Shown piece by piece: positions 1 through 8,626 of a stretch of DNA of 50,039 nt (position 1 is the stretch's first letter; each line of letters begins with the position of its first letter). This DNA is from Clostridiales bacterium CHKCI006 (lineage in GTDB: Bacteria; Bacillota_I; Bacilli_A; Erysipelotrichales; Coprobacillaceae): positions 1-50,039 of the forward strand of contig FCNA01000109.1 in the NCBI GenBank assembly GCA_900018345.1, in the 5' to 3' direction. The notes below the pieces were generated by a model, which searched no databases, was not told where the DNA came from, and worked only from the letters and a program-made list of their open reading frames with translations. The translations under genes were made by a program, and so were the position numbers.

Positions 1-14
1 AAAAGACGCTCAAG

Positions 15-130
15 AAGATCTGGTAGTGATAGCATGATGGACACACCTGTTCCCATCCCGAACACAGAAGTTAAGCATCATCACGGCGACAATAGTGCTA
101 CGGTGCGAAGATAGCTAGCTGCCAGGTCTT
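15..130 (+). rRNA. rrf: 5S ribosomal RNA
   Basis: The conserved 5S core CCCATCCCGAACACAGAAGT and the downstream GGTGCGAAGATAG-like arm are visible. The terminal stem pairs AGATCTGG (16-23) with CCAGGTCT (122-129), with one G-U pair, and gives a normal length of about 116 nt. It is probably the last gene of an rRNA operon whose 16S and 23S genes lie upstream of the window. A run of T directly after the stem fits intrinsic termination. Confidence 0.95.
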
Positions 131-147
131 TTTTTTGGCTTTTTTTT
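122..147 (+). terminator. T-rich end of the rRNA operon
   Basis: The 3' arm of the 5S terminal stem runs straight into T8, GGC, T8. The 5S stem itself can act as the terminator hairpin. No separate hairpin is visible. Confidence 0.5.
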
Positions 148-163
148 GCTTATATGGTAGAAT
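135..163 (+). promoter_or_regulatory. promoter of the metallophosphatase gene
   Basis: TTGGCT (135-140) and TAGAAT (158-163) are separated by exactly 17 bases. This gives a start about 20 bases before the ATG at 188. The -35 box overlaps the T-rich end of the rRNA operon. Confidence 0.5.
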
Positions 164-187
164 GGAATCATCAATGAGGTGATCTAA

Positions 188-886
188 ATGATCTATGTGA
201 TGAGTGATTTACATGGGATGTATTCTTCTTATTTGAAAATGCTCAGAAAAATTCATTTTTGTGATACGGATACGCTCTATATCTTAGGCGATGTGATCGA
301 TCGTGGACCACAGCCTATCCAAATTTTGCAGGATATGATGTTGCGCCCCAACGTTTATCCGCTTTTTGGAAACCACGAATGGATGGCCATGCAATGTTTG
401 GATTGGATCACTGAAGAGATAACTGATACTTTTTTAGCTTCCTTAGATACGGAACGTCTGATTCATTTAGCGGACTGGATGGGCAATGGTGCATCAACAA
501 CGCTGGCTGGCTATGCTGCTTTGACTAAGGATGCGAAAGCCGATCTACTGGATTATTTATGTGAATTTCAAGCTTATGAGGAGCTATATTTGAACGGTCA
601 AACCTTTTTGCTTGTCCATGCCGGTTTGGGGAATTTTGATCCTGATAAAGCCTTGACGGATTATACCATTGATGAACTAGTATGGGAACGTCCGAATCTT
701 GAAAAACCATATTTTGATGATCCTAACCGCCATGTGGTTGTTGGGCATACTCCCACCTTGATGTTGACCGGAAAACCTGAGGTATTCACATCTAATGGCT
801 TTTCTTTTATTGACTGTGGGGCTTGTTTTGATGTTGGTCGTCTGGCTTGTCTTTGCCTTGATACCATGCAGGCTTATTATGTATGA
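188..886 (+). CDS. Metallophosphoesterase, PP2A-like serine/threonine or dinucleotide phosphatase
   Basis: A 232-residue calcineurin-like phosphoesterase. The metal-binding signatures appear in order: SDLHG at the N-terminus (about residues 6-10), GDVIDRGP, GNHE, and then the two late histidines in LLVHAGL and VVVGHTP. This arrangement belongs to the PP2A-like branch that includes PrpE, ApaH and phage lambda phosphatase. Family members hydrolyse phosphoproteins or diadenosine polyphosphates with two bound metals. No signal peptide is visible, so it should be cytoplasmic. The ATG follows GAGGTGATCTAA. The gene stands alone between the 5S gene and a terminator. The true substrate cannot be told from sequence. 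Confidence 0.85.
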   Translation: MIYVMSDLHGMYSSYLKMLRKIHFCDTDTLYILGDVIDRGPQPIQILQDMMLRPNVYPLFGNHEWMAMQCLDWITEEITDTFLASLDTERLIHLADWMGNGASTTLAGYAALTKDAKADLLDYLCEFQAYEELYLNGQTFLLVHAGLGNFDPDKALTDYTIDELVWERPNLEKPYFDDPNRHVVVGHTPTLMLTGKPEVFTSNGFSFIDCGACFDVGRLACLCLDTMQAYYV

Positions 887-910
887 AGGCTGCTTTTGGC
901 AGTCTTTTTG
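887..910 (+). terminator. Intrinsic terminator of the phosphatase gene
   Basis: AGGCTGC (887-893) pairs with GCAGTCT (899-905), with one G-U pair, across a short T-rich loop. TTTTTG follows. It begins directly after the stop codon. Confidence 0.75.
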
Positions 911-994
911 CTTTATTTCAAGAAAGCACGTTGGAGCCTACAATAAGGGACAGAACCATTGACAGACGATGGTTTCGTGAAAGGGGGAATTACG

Positions 995-1591
995 TTGGAA
1001 ATCAAACGCATTCATTCTTACAAGGATCAACGGTTTTCTGATAAGGTCTTGCTTTCGCATTGGTGTTTTTTAGTGGATGACATCCCCTATGAGGTAGAGA
1101 TCATTTCTGATTTTGAAGCCATTATTCGTGGTGCGAAGAGGGAATGGTATGTCAAAGTCATCGAGGAATTTCGTTTCCACACACCGCATATTACTCGCTT
1201 CATTGATGACTGCGGGCATGTGATCAAAGAATATCCGAAAGTGCCCTTACTGACTCTTTTTTTGGATCAGATTCAGCCATCTCAATTTTATGTGGATGAA
1301 GATAAGCTCGCTGCAATCAGTACTTTTATTTATCAACCGGAGGATATCATCATCCAGGTGATGCCATTTGAGGATCGGTATATCTCTTTGGATGGACATA
1401 CACGGCTGTATTATGCTGTGATGAAGGGGTGGGATACCGTTCGTGCTATAAAAGTTGTTTCCGATGACTACATCTATGGCTTTGTAAAGGAAGCCAAGCG
1501 ACGAAGTATCTTATCGCCTAAAGACATGGTCTTAGTAAGTCATGAAGAGTATGTAGAAAAATGGGTTCGTTTTTGTGAAGATTTTTTTTAA
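995..1591 (+). CDS. Small ParB/sulfiredoxin-like protein of unknown function
   Basis: About 198 residues. The first half resembles no family I recognise. The second half contains LDGHTRLYYAVMKGW, which resembles the DGHHRL-type motif of ParB-like and sulfiredoxin-like folds. It is preceded by a stretch (IQPSQFYVDEDKL...) like the parameter-name strands of that fold. No helix-turn-helix partition domain is present, so it is not a chromosome-partitioning ParB. The TTG at 995 is preferred because AAGGGGGAA lies 6 bases upstream. A TTG at 959 in the same frame has no such site. It is a single gene with no clear partner, and its function is unknown. Confidence 0.65.
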   Translation: MEIKRIHSYKDQRFSDKVLLSHWCFLVDDIPYEVEIISDFEAIIRGAKREWYVKVIEEFRFHTPHITRFIDDCGHVIKEYPKVPLLTLFLDQIQPSQFYVDEDKLAAISTFIYQPEDIIIQVMPFEDRYISLDGHTRLYYAVMKGWDTVRAIKVVSDDYIYGFVKEAKRRSILSPKDMVLVSHEEYVEKWVRFCEDFF

Positions 1592-1634
1592 AATCGGTCA
1601 TACTATCAATGAGCCTCGACTTTACAAAAAAATG

Positions 1635-1647
1635 TGAAACGCTTTCA
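1635..1647 (+). promoter_or_regulatory. Candidate operator upstream of glgB
   Basis: A 13-base inverted repeat, TGAAA-CGC-TTTCA, lies about 30 bases upstream of the -10 box of glgB. Symmetric GAAA/TTTC sites are typical of LacI-family regulators such as MalR. It does not fit the CcpA cre consensus, because the outer TG is displaced. No regulator of this type is in the window. Confidence 0.35.
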
Positions 1648-1677
1648 AAAATGATGGTTTTTTATAGGGGTTTCATG

Positions 1678-1683
1678 TATAAT
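1678..1683 (+). promoter_or_regulatory. -10 box of glgB
   Basis: TATAAT lies 27 bases upstream of the ATG at 1710. The -35 region 17 bases further up (TGGTTT) is weak, so activation or the nearby symmetric site may matter. Confidence 0.5.
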
Positions 1684-1709
1684 AAGCTTGTAAAGGGAAG
1701 GTGAAAATT

Positions 1710-3653
1710 ATGGATCATAACTTAATTGTGAAATTTCACCAGGGAATGTGTTTAGATGCACATCAAATTTTTGGTGCGCATTTTACCGTTGAAGACGGCG
1801 TAGAAGGTGTTCGATTCTGCGTGTGGGCACCCGAAGCTTTCAGCATTACCGTTATTGGTGAATTCAATGGATGGGATACGAAGGCTAATCCAATGAAACG
1901 TTTAGAAGAAGACGGCAGTATTTGGGTTTGCTTTATTCCTGAAGTCAAAGAACTGGCGGAATATAAATATCATATTCAAACGAAGTATGGGCGCTATGTG
2001 GATCGAGCGGATCCTTACGCATTCTATTCTGAATTACGTCCTGGAACCGCCAGTAAGGTTTATCATATGGATGGTTACGAGTGGCAGGATAGTAAGTGGA
2101 TGAAAGAACGTACACGCAATTTTGACCGGCCACTGAACATCTATGAAGCGCATTTAGGGTCATGGAAGTTTAAAGAAGAAGCGACGGAAGAAGACGATGG
2201 TGTTTTCTATACATACGAGGAAATGATCGATGAGATCATTCCTTATGTCAAAAAAATGGGTTACACCCATCTGGAATTAATGCCTTTAGCGGAACATCCG
2301 TTTGATGGATCCTGGGGTTATCAGGTAACCGGCTACTTCAGTGCGACCAGCCGTTATGGGACACCAAAGCAGCTGATGAAGTTTATTGATGCCTGCCATC
2401 AGGAGGGAATCGGTGTGATCATGGACTTTGTACCGGTTCACTTTGTACAGGATGCCCACGGTTTATATGAATTTGATGGGTCCCATCTGTATGATTACCC
2501 TGATATTAATCGACGCTACAGCGAATGGGGCACGGCTTATTTTGATCTGGGACGCGAAGAAGTACGCAGCTTTATGATGAGCTCTGTGGATTTCTGGCTC
2601 TCGTACTATCATATGGACGGTGTTCGTTTTGATGCCATCTCTAACATCATCTATTGGCGCGGCAATAAGAACATCGGCTTAAATGACGGTGCTGTCGATT
2701 TTATGAAGCGTTGTAACTTCCATATTCATGAGCGATTCGATGACGTCATGATGATTGCCGAAGATTCTTCTGACTTTCCAAATGTGACCAAATCGACATT
2801 GGATGGTGGTTTAGGTTTTGACTATAAATGGGATCTAGGCTGGATGAATGATACGTTAAAATATATGGGACGTGACCCTATCTATCGTCAGTATCATCAT
2901 AATGATATGACCTTCTCGATGGCTTATTTTTACTCAGAACGCTTTATTTTACCATTCTCACATGATGAGGTCGTCCATGGTAAACGAACGATCATCGACA
3001 AGATCTGGGGCGATTTTGACCAGAAGTTTGCACAGTTGAAGAGTTTGTATGTATATATGTTTTCACATCCAGGTAAAAAACTTAACTTTATGGGCAATGA
3101 GCTCGCTGAGTTTAAAGAATGGGATGAGAAGAAGTCATTAGGATGGAATATTTTGTCATTCCCGACGCATGATGCCTTCCATCATTTCGTGGCTGATCTC
3201 AATGATCTCTATCTGGCGCATCCTGCGATGTATCGTGGGGATTATCGTTTCGATGGTTTCAAGTGGCTGATCGTCGATGATAACCTGCAAAGTCTATTTG
3301 CTTTTACACGTAAGAGCGAAGATGGAGATACACTGATCGCCGTGATGAACTTTACTTCGAATAGTCACGATGGTCTCAGAATTCCGGTGGAAAAACCTGG
3401 CTGGTATAAAGAGATCCTGAATACGGATAAGGACATTTATGCGGGTGGCAACATGTTGAATCAGAGTCTCTTAGAAAGCGAAGAAGTACCATGGGTCAAT
3501 GAAGCTCATTCGATCTGCATTAATCTGGCTCCTTTTGCTTCAACCATTCTGAAACTTGAAAAAGAGAAAGTGATCAAGAAAAAAGAAGAAGTTTCAAAGA
3601 AGGAAGAGCCAGTTATAGAGAAACAAGAGAAGCCAAAAGTGAAGCAAAAGTAA
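1710..3653 (+). CDS. glgB: 1,4-alpha-glucan branching enzyme
   Basis: A 647-residue GH13 enzyme that cuts alpha-1,4 chains and rejoins them in alpha-1,6 linkage to branch glycogen. An N-terminal CBM48-like beta domain (about 25-105, with GEFNGWD) precedes the barrel. The four GH13 regions are visible: DFVPVHF, GVRFDAISN (nucleophile Asp308), IAEDSSDFP (acid/base Glu351) and LPFSHDEVVHGK (Asp419). The ATG at 1710 lies 10-18 bases after AAGGGAAGGTG; an in-frame GTG at 1701 sits on that site and is rejected. After the all-beta C-terminal domain comes an odd tail of about 30 residues rich in Lys and Glu, outside the normal fold. It sits with glgP and pulA, but the glycogen synthesis genes glgC and glgA are not here. 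Confidence 0.95.
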   Translation: MDHNLIVKFHQGMCLDAHQIFGAHFTVEDGVEGVRFCVWAPEAFSITVIGEFNGWDTKANPMKRLEEDGSIWVCFIPEVKELAEYKYHIQTKYGRYVDRADPYAFYSELRPGTASKVYHMDGYEWQDSKWMKERTRNFDRPLNIYEAHLGSWKFKEEATEEDDGVFYTYEEMIDEIIPYVKKMGYTHLELMPLAEHPFDGSWGYQVTGYFSATSRYGTPKQLMKFIDACHQEGIGVIMDFVPVHFVQDAHGLYEFDGSHLYDYPDINRRYSEWGTAYFDLGREEVRSFMMSSVDFWLSYYHMDGVRFDAISNIIYWRGNKNIGLNDGAVDFMKRCNFHIHERFDDVMMIAEDSSDFPNVTKSTLDGGLGFDYKWDLGWMNDTLKYMGRDPIYRQYHHNDMTFSMAYFYSERFILPFSHDEVVHGKRTIIDKIWGDFDQKFAQLKSLYVYMFSHPGKKLNFMGNELAEFKEWDEKKSLGWNILSFPTHDAFHHFVADLNDLYLAHPAMYRGDYRFDGFKWLIVDDNLQSLFAFTRKSEDGDTLIAVMNFTSNSHDGLRIPVEKPGWYKEILNTDKDIYAGGNMLNQSLLESEEVPWVNEAHSICINLAPFASTILKLEKEKVIKKKEEVSKKEEPVIEKQEKPKVKQK

Positions 3654-3674
3654 AATAAAACCATCCAAACACAC

Positions 3675-3710
3675 AAGGGCTTGCAACGAGTCTGCAGGCC
3701 TTCTTTTTTT
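3675..3710 (+). terminator. Intrinsic terminator after glgB
   Basis: AAGG-CTTGCA and TGCAGGCCTT pair with a one-base bulge around an 8-base loop. TTCTTTTTTT follows. Confidence 0.7.
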
Positions 3711-3727
3711 GTGAAATGGCACCTCTC

Positions 3728-3747
3728 TTTTACATGAAAATGTAAAA
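3728..3747 (+). repeat. Inverted repeat in the glgB-glgP gap
   Basis: TTTTACAT and ATGTAAAA are perfect 8-base arms around GAAA. The repeat lies between the glgB terminator and the glgP promoter. It may be an operator or a second weak hairpin. Confidence 0.45.
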
Positions 3748-3783
3748 AAATGCCTTAAAGTCACGATAATTGACCAATAAGAA

Positions 3784-3812
3784 TTGAAAGACGGAAAATA
3801 ATCTGATATAAT
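3784..3812 (+). promoter_or_regulatory. Promoter of glgP
   Basis: TTGAAA (3784-3789), a 17-base spacer and TATAAT (3807-3812). A close match to a housekeeping sigma-A promoter, 32 bases before the ATG. Confidence 0.75.
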
Positions 3813-3843
3813 CCTCATGGCAAATATTAAAGGAGAGATAAAA

Positions 3844-6249
3844 ATGTTTAGCAGTAAAGATGAGTTTCAAATGGAATTTTCTAAACGAATCGTTGAACAG
3901 TATGGCCGTGGTATCGATGAAGCCCATATTACTGAGAAATTTATGGTTCTCGAATCCATGGTGCGCGACTACGCGTCTATCAACTGGGCTGCCACCAAGG
4001 AGAAAGTTGCAGATCATCAACAAAAACAGATGCATTATTTTTCCATGGAATTTTTGTTAGGCCGCCTTCTTGTCAACAACATGATGAATCTTGGCATTTA
4101 TGAAGTGGCTAAAGAAGGACTGGCTGATTTTGGTATAAACATTCATGAATTAGAAGAACTTGAATCAGATGCCGGCTTAGGTAACGGTGGATTAGGTCGT
4201 TTAGCGGCTTGCTTTATGGATTCACTGGCATCCATGGGATATGCCGGACACGGGAACACGATCCGTTATGAATACGGATTATTCAAACAGAAGATTGAAA
4301 ACGGGTATCAGGTAGAGGTTCCAGATCAGTGGATGAAACTGGGAAATATGTGGGAAGTGCGTAAACCAAAGCATGCGACGGATATCAAATTTTATGGTAA
4401 GGTCAACATGTCCTGGGATAGTGAAGGCAATATGTCATTCGAACATGTGGATGCTGAATGTGTCAGTGCCGTTCCTTACGATATGCCGATTGTCGGAAAC
4501 GATACGACGGTTACCAATACCCTTCGTTTATGGTCTCCGGAAGCATCTGAAAACATTCCTCACAATAAGGATTTCAGACAGTACATTCAGGAAGTGCGTG
4601 ATATCTCACAGACGCTTTATCCTGATGATTCAACCCAGGCTGGTCGTACCTTACGTTTAAAACAGCAGTATTTCTTTGTATCTGCCGGATTACAGGCAAT
4701 CGTACGTTCTCATTTAAGAACGTATGGGACGATGGATAACTTCCATGAGAAAAATGTCATTCAGTTAAATGATACACATCCTGTTCTCTGTATCCCTGAA
4801 CTGATGCGTATCTTAATGGATGAACATCACATGGACTGGGATAAGGCATGGAATATTGTAACCCATACAATGGCTTATACGAACCATACGATCTTATCTG
4901 AAGCATTGGAAAGATGGCCAATCTCCGTATTACAGCCATTACTTCCTCGTATCTATATGATCATCGATGAAATCAATCGTCGTTTCACGAACTTTGTCCG
5001 TGAGAAAACCAATAATGATGAATCGAAGATCTATAAGATGTCCATCATTCGTGATGGCCAGATCTTCATGGCGCATTTAGCCATTGTCGGCAGCTTCTCT
5101 GTCAATGGTGTCGCTGCGCTGCATACAGAAATCTTAAAACATCAGGAAATGCGTGATTTCTATGAACTTTATCCTGATAAATTCAACAACAAGACGAATG
5201 GTGTGACCCATCGTCGCTGGTTGGCATATGCCAATCCGGAATTATCCAGTCTGATCAATGACACGATTGGTTCACGTTGGATCAAAGAACCAGAACGTCT
5301 GGTGGATTTAATGGACCATGTGGATGATCCTCAGGTTCAGGAACGCTTCCTGGAAGTGAAAAAACAGCGTAAACAGATCCTGGCAGATTATATTCGTGAG
5401 CACAATCACATTGATGTGGATGTCAACTCCATCTTTGATGTTCAGGTAAAACGTCTGCACGCTTATAAACGTCAGCTTTTAAACATCCTGCATGTCATGT
5501 ACATTTATCGTGAGATGAAGGAAAATCCAGAATATCGTATTTATCCACGCACTTTTATCTTTGGTGCGAAAGCAGCGGCTTCTTACTACTTTGCGAAAAA
5601 GGTCATTAAGCTGATCAATACGGTTGCTGATGTGATCAATAATGATCCAGAGACGAACGCCTACTTAAAAGTGGTCTTCTTAGAAAACTACGGTGTGACC
5701 TTAGCTGAAAAGATCATGCCTGCAGCAGATGTTTCTGAACAGATCTCCACAGCAGGTAAGGAAGCCAGCGGTACCGGTAACATGAAGTTCATGATGAATG
5801 GTGCCTTGACTTTAGGAACATTGGATGGTGCCAATGTAGAGATCAGTCAGCGTGTGGGCGAAGATAACTGTGTCATCTTTGGTTTAAAGGATAATGAGGT
5901 CATTGCCCTCAAGCAGCAGGGTTATCGCGCGTGGGATTACTATCACAGTGACTACAAGCTGCAAAGAGTGGTGGATTCCTTAATGAATGGTTCATGGGGA
6001 GTGGATAAGGACGAGTTCCGCATCATCTTTGAAGAACTGATGAACCATAACGATGAATATATGCTTTTAGCTGATTTCCACGCTTATAAAGATGCTCAGG
6101 AAAAAGTACAGGCACTTTATCAGGATCGTCAGCGTTGGGCACATATCTGTCTGGTCAATATTGCTCAGTCCGGTTATTTCTCCAGTGACCGTACGATTCA
6201 GGAATATATTGACGATATCTGGCATATTGAACCTGTCAAGGGCGCCTAA
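3844..6249 (+). CDS. glgP: Glycogen/alpha-glucan phosphorylase
   Basis: An 801-residue GT35 phosphorylase that releases glucose 1-phosphate from the ends of alpha-1,4-glucan using phosphate and pyridoxal phosphate. The N-terminal YFSMEFLLGR and DAGLGNGGLGRLAACFMDS blocks, the QLNDTHP and HRRWL motifs, and the cofactor-binding KEASGTGNMKFMMNGALTLG block are all present, with the PLP lysine at residue 648. The length is normal for the bacterial enzyme. The ATG at 3844 is chosen because TTAAAGGAGAGATAAAA precedes it. An upstream in-frame ATG at 3817 lacks a site. It has its own promoter and terminator. With GlgB and PulA it covers branching and mobilisation of stored glucan. Confidence 0.96.
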   Translation: MFSSKDEFQMEFSKRIVEQYGRGIDEAHITEKFMVLESMVRDYASINWAATKEKVADHQQKQMHYFSMEFLLGRLLVNNMMNLGIYEVAKEGLADFGINIHELEELESDAGLGNGGLGRLAACFMDSLASMGYAGHGNTIRYEYGLFKQKIENGYQVEVPDQWMKLGNMWEVRKPKHATDIKFYGKVNMSWDSEGNMSFEHVDAECVSAVPYDMPIVGNDTTVTNTLRLWSPEASENIPHNKDFRQYIQEVRDISQTLYPDDSTQAGRTLRLKQQYFFVSAGLQAIVRSHLRTYGTMDNFHEKNVIQLNDTHPVLCIPELMRILMDEHHMDWDKAWNIVTHTMAYTNHTILSEALERWPISVLQPLLPRIYMIIDEINRRFTNFVREKTNNDESKIYKMSIIRDGQIFMAHLAIVGSFSVNGVAALHTEILKHQEMRDFYELYPDKFNNKTNGVTHRRWLAYANPELSSLINDTIGSRWIKEPERLVDLMDHVDDPQVQERFLEVKKQRKQILADYIREHNHIDVDVNSIFDVQVKRLHAYKRQLLNILHVMYIYREMKENPEYRIYPRTFIFGAKAAASYYFAKKVIKLINTVADVINNDPETNAYLKVVFLENYGVTLAEKIMPAADVSEQISTAGKEASGTGNMKFMMNGALTLGTLDGANVEISQRVGEDNCVIFGLKDNEVIALKQQGYRAWDYYHSDYKLQRVVDSLMNGSWGVDKDEFRIIFEELMNHNDEYMLLADFHAYKDAQEKVQALYQDRQRWAHICLVNIAQSGYFSSDRTIQEYIDDIWHIEPVKGA

Positions 6250-6259
6250 TTTGGATGAT

Positions 6260-6292
6260 AGAGGATTCTTCATGAGGAAGGATCCTCTTTTT
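6260..6292 (+). terminator. Intrinsic terminator after glgP
   Basis: AGAGGAT (6260-6266) pairs perfectly with ATCCTCT (6282-6288), followed by a T run. Confidence 0.8.
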
Positions 6293-6368
6293 GGTTATCA
6301 ATTAGCACACTTTGTCTAATCAAATGAACTAAAAATTAACCCTTTTGCTTTTTAATTGTGCGATTCTA

Positions 6369-6377
6369 TGGTACAAT
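6369..6377 (+). promoter_or_regulatory. Extended -10 promoter of pulA
   Basis: TGGTACAAT is an extended -10 element (TG, one base, then TACAAT). The -35 region is poor, as expected for this promoter type. The ATG of pulA follows 26 bases downstream. Confidence 0.55.
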
Positions 6378-6403
6378 AATATACCGAGATAAGAGGTGAC
6401 ATC

Positions 6404-8539
6404 ATGAACCGCGATAATGAAAAATTAAAAGCCTATCTAGATGATTACCACCTGATTAGTGTCTATTTGTCCAAATATTACTATGAAGGTAAATCATCCG
6501 TTTTTCGTCTAAGAGATAATAAACATGGCACTTTACAGGAGTTGCAGATTCAGTCTATGTACGAGAGCCGCAATGGCAGTTATATAACCTATAAGCTGCA
6601 TGTACCAATGGATCTGGTGATCGGGTATGAATATGACATTTTAGATGCTTATGGACTGAGCTGTCCGTTAATTTACGGTCGGATCGTACGTTTACCTGAA
6701 TTTGATATGCAGTTCAGCTGTATGGATACGCCTTTAGGGGCGCAATACAGCAAAGAAAAAACGACGTTCCGTTTATGGGCGCCGCCGGCTACAAAGGCTG
6801 TGGTGGAATACACGCTGGGTCAACAGACCCACTGGGTCTATATGAACCGCACTGTCAAAGGGACATTTGAATGCGATGTGGAAGGTGATCTTGATGGTGC
6901 GCGCTACACCTATATTGTGAAAAACAGCATGGATTGGCAACAGGCGACGGATCCCTATGCTGTTTCATCCACCGCCAACTCCAAAGAAAGTGTTGTGATC
7001 AATCCGGCAAAGGTACGTATGGATCTGAAAAAAGACCAGCTGCCGCCGTTAGATAAATATACCGATGCCGTGATCTATGAGATGAGTATTCGTGACTTTA
7101 CCTGGATGCGTGAGAGCGGTGTGAAGCATCGTGGGAAGTTCCTGGGATTGACAGAGACAGGAACCCGTTCACCACAGGGTGGCATGACGGGTTTAGATTA
7201 TCTGGTAGATTTAGGTGTCACGCATGTGCAGATCATGCCGATGTTTGATTTTGCCACGGTGGATGAGAACCATCCCGATGTCTACTACAATTGGGGCTAT
7301 GATCCGCTGCAATATAATGTACCTGAAGGTAGTTACGCTACGGATCCCAATGATGGGTATAAACGCGTGCTGGAACTCAAACAAATGATCAGGACCCTGC
7401 ATGAGCATGGATTGCGCGTGATCATGGACGTGGTTTATAATCATATGTATGATCGTATGATGAGTTCTTTTGATAAGATCGTTCCGAATTACTTCTTCCG
7501 TCTAGGACCGAATGGAGAAAACTCCAATGGTTCATTTTGCGGAAACGATATGGCAACCAATCGGCCCATGGTCCGTAAGTTCATTGTGGAGTCTTGTCTG
7601 CACTGGTTGAAAGAATATGGTGTGGATGGTTTCCGTTTTGACCTAATGGGAATCATTGATGTCGATACGATGAATCGCATTGTGTATCAATGTCGGGCCA
7701 TCGATCCGAATTTTATGATCTATGGTGAAGGCTGGAATATGCCGACCATTTTGGATGAGAAGCTGAAGGCATGTATCGCGAATCGTACACGGCTGCCGCA
7801 CGTGGCTTTCTTCAATGATTATTTCCGTGATAAGATTCGAGGCAGCCATGATGTGTCTAATTTTCATGAAAAAGGCTTTGCGGGAGGCAATACGTATTTG
7901 CTTCATGAGGCGAAGCTGGCGATGCAGGGCTATGATTATTTGGATGATCCATGGCGTTCGATCAATTATGTCGAGTGCCATGACAATGCAACAGTCTGGG
8001 ATAAGATCAAGGTCAGTAACTCCGGTGAGGATCGTGAAAAGCTGCTGCAGCGTATCAACTTGATTAATGGTATCGTGATCCTGAGTCAGGGGGTCCCATT
8101 CCTGCACAGCGGTCAGGAATTTGCGGTGACCAAGCGAGGAGAGCATAATACCTATAATCGTCCGGATTCGATCAATCAGATTGACTGGGTGCGCAAGGAC
8201 TATCATCTGGCGCAAGTCAATTATGTGCGCGACATGATCCAGATCCGTAAACAGTTTCCATGTCTGCGCCTGGAGACCAAAGAGGAAGTGCAATATTACC
8301 TGGAAACAAGTGAGATCGATTATCGCATGATCTTATTTGTTTATCATATGGATATGGAGGGCTATAATCAATTACAGATTTACGTCAATCCATCCGATAA
8401 CATCTATCCGGTTTTTCTTGGGGATGGGGAATATGAACTGATTGCCGATCAGCGAGGATCGGTCAATCAGAAACTGAGCGACAATAATGTGAAGATTGCG
8501 CCGGTTTCAATCGCTATTTTTGCCAGAATAGATCAGTAG
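6404..8539 (+). CDS. pulA: Type I pullulanase (debranching enzyme)
   Basis: A 711-residue GH13 enzyme that hydrolyses alpha-1,6 branch points of glycogen, limit dextrins or pullulan. An N-terminal carbohydrate-binding-like region (1-110) and a CBM48 domain (about 120-200) precede the barrel. The pullulanase signature YNWGYDP is present. Catalytic residues are visible: nucleophile Asp413 in GFRFDLMG, acid/base Glu442 in YGEGW, and Asp527 in ECHDN. There is no signal peptide or sortase motif, so it should act in the cytoplasm on stored or imported glucan rather than on external pullulan. The ATG follows AAGAGGTGACATC. A terminator overlaps its stop codon. Confidence 0.94.
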   Translation: MNRDNEKLKAYLDDYHLISVYLSKYYYEGKSSVFRLRDNKHGTLQELQIQSMYESRNGSYITYKLHVPMDLVIGYEYDILDAYGLSCPLIYGRIVRLPEFDMQFSCMDTPLGAQYSKEKTTFRLWAPPATKAVVEYTLGQQTHWVYMNRTVKGTFECDVEGDLDGARYTYIVKNSMDWQQATDPYAVSSTANSKESVVINPAKVRMDLKKDQLPPLDKYTDAVIYEMSIRDFTWMRESGVKHRGKFLGLTETGTRSPQGGMTGLDYLVDLGVTHVQIMPMFDFATVDENHPDVYYNWGYDPLQYNVPEGSYATDPNDGYKRVLELKQMIRTLHEHGLRVIMDVVYNHMYDRMMSSFDKIVPNYFFRLGPNGENSNGSFCGNDMATNRPMVRKFIVESCLHWLKEYGVDGFRFDLMGIIDVDTMNRIVYQCRAIDPNFMIYGEGWNMPTILDEKLKACIANRTRLPHVAFFNDYFRDKIRGSHDVSNFHEKGFAGGNTYLLHEAKLAMQGYDYLDDPWRSINYVECHDNATVWDKIKVSNSGEDREKLLQRINLINGIVILSQGVPFLHSGQEFAVTKRGEHNTYNRPDSINQIDWVRKDYHLAQVNYVRDMIQIRKQFPCLRLETKEEVQYYLETSEIDYRMILFVYHMDMEGYNQLQIYVNPSDNIYPVFLGDGEYELIADQRGSVNQKLSDNNVKIAPVSIAIFARIDQ

Positions 8540-8556
8540 CCAGCTGGTCTTTTTTG
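8531..8556 (+). terminator. Terminator overlapping the pulA stop codon
   Basis: GATCAG (8531-8536) pairs with CTGGTC (8544-8549), with G-U pairs, followed by T7. The TAG stop codon lies in the loop, so the last codons form part of the hairpin. Confidence 0.55.
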
Positions 8557-8626
8557 GCGCACGAGATACATATGAGAATGATCATCGTTATTTATTGGTG
8601 ATGTTGAGATATGAGGGGGAAAAGCA

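Noticed and set aside
959-1591. Assignment as chromosome-partitioning ParB
   Set aside because: Only the short DGHTR-like motif is shared; there is no helix-turn-helix domain and no parA or origin-region neighbours.
1633-1648. CcpA cre site before glgB
   Set aside because: The outer TG does not align with the cre consensus when the central CG is fixed; kept only as a symmetric candidate operator.
7643-8293. 216-codon open frame antisense to pulA
   Set aside because: It lies wholly inside a gene with intact catalytic motifs, has no ribosome site and a low-complexity Ile/Leu-rich translation. It is a shadow of the pulA codon pattern.
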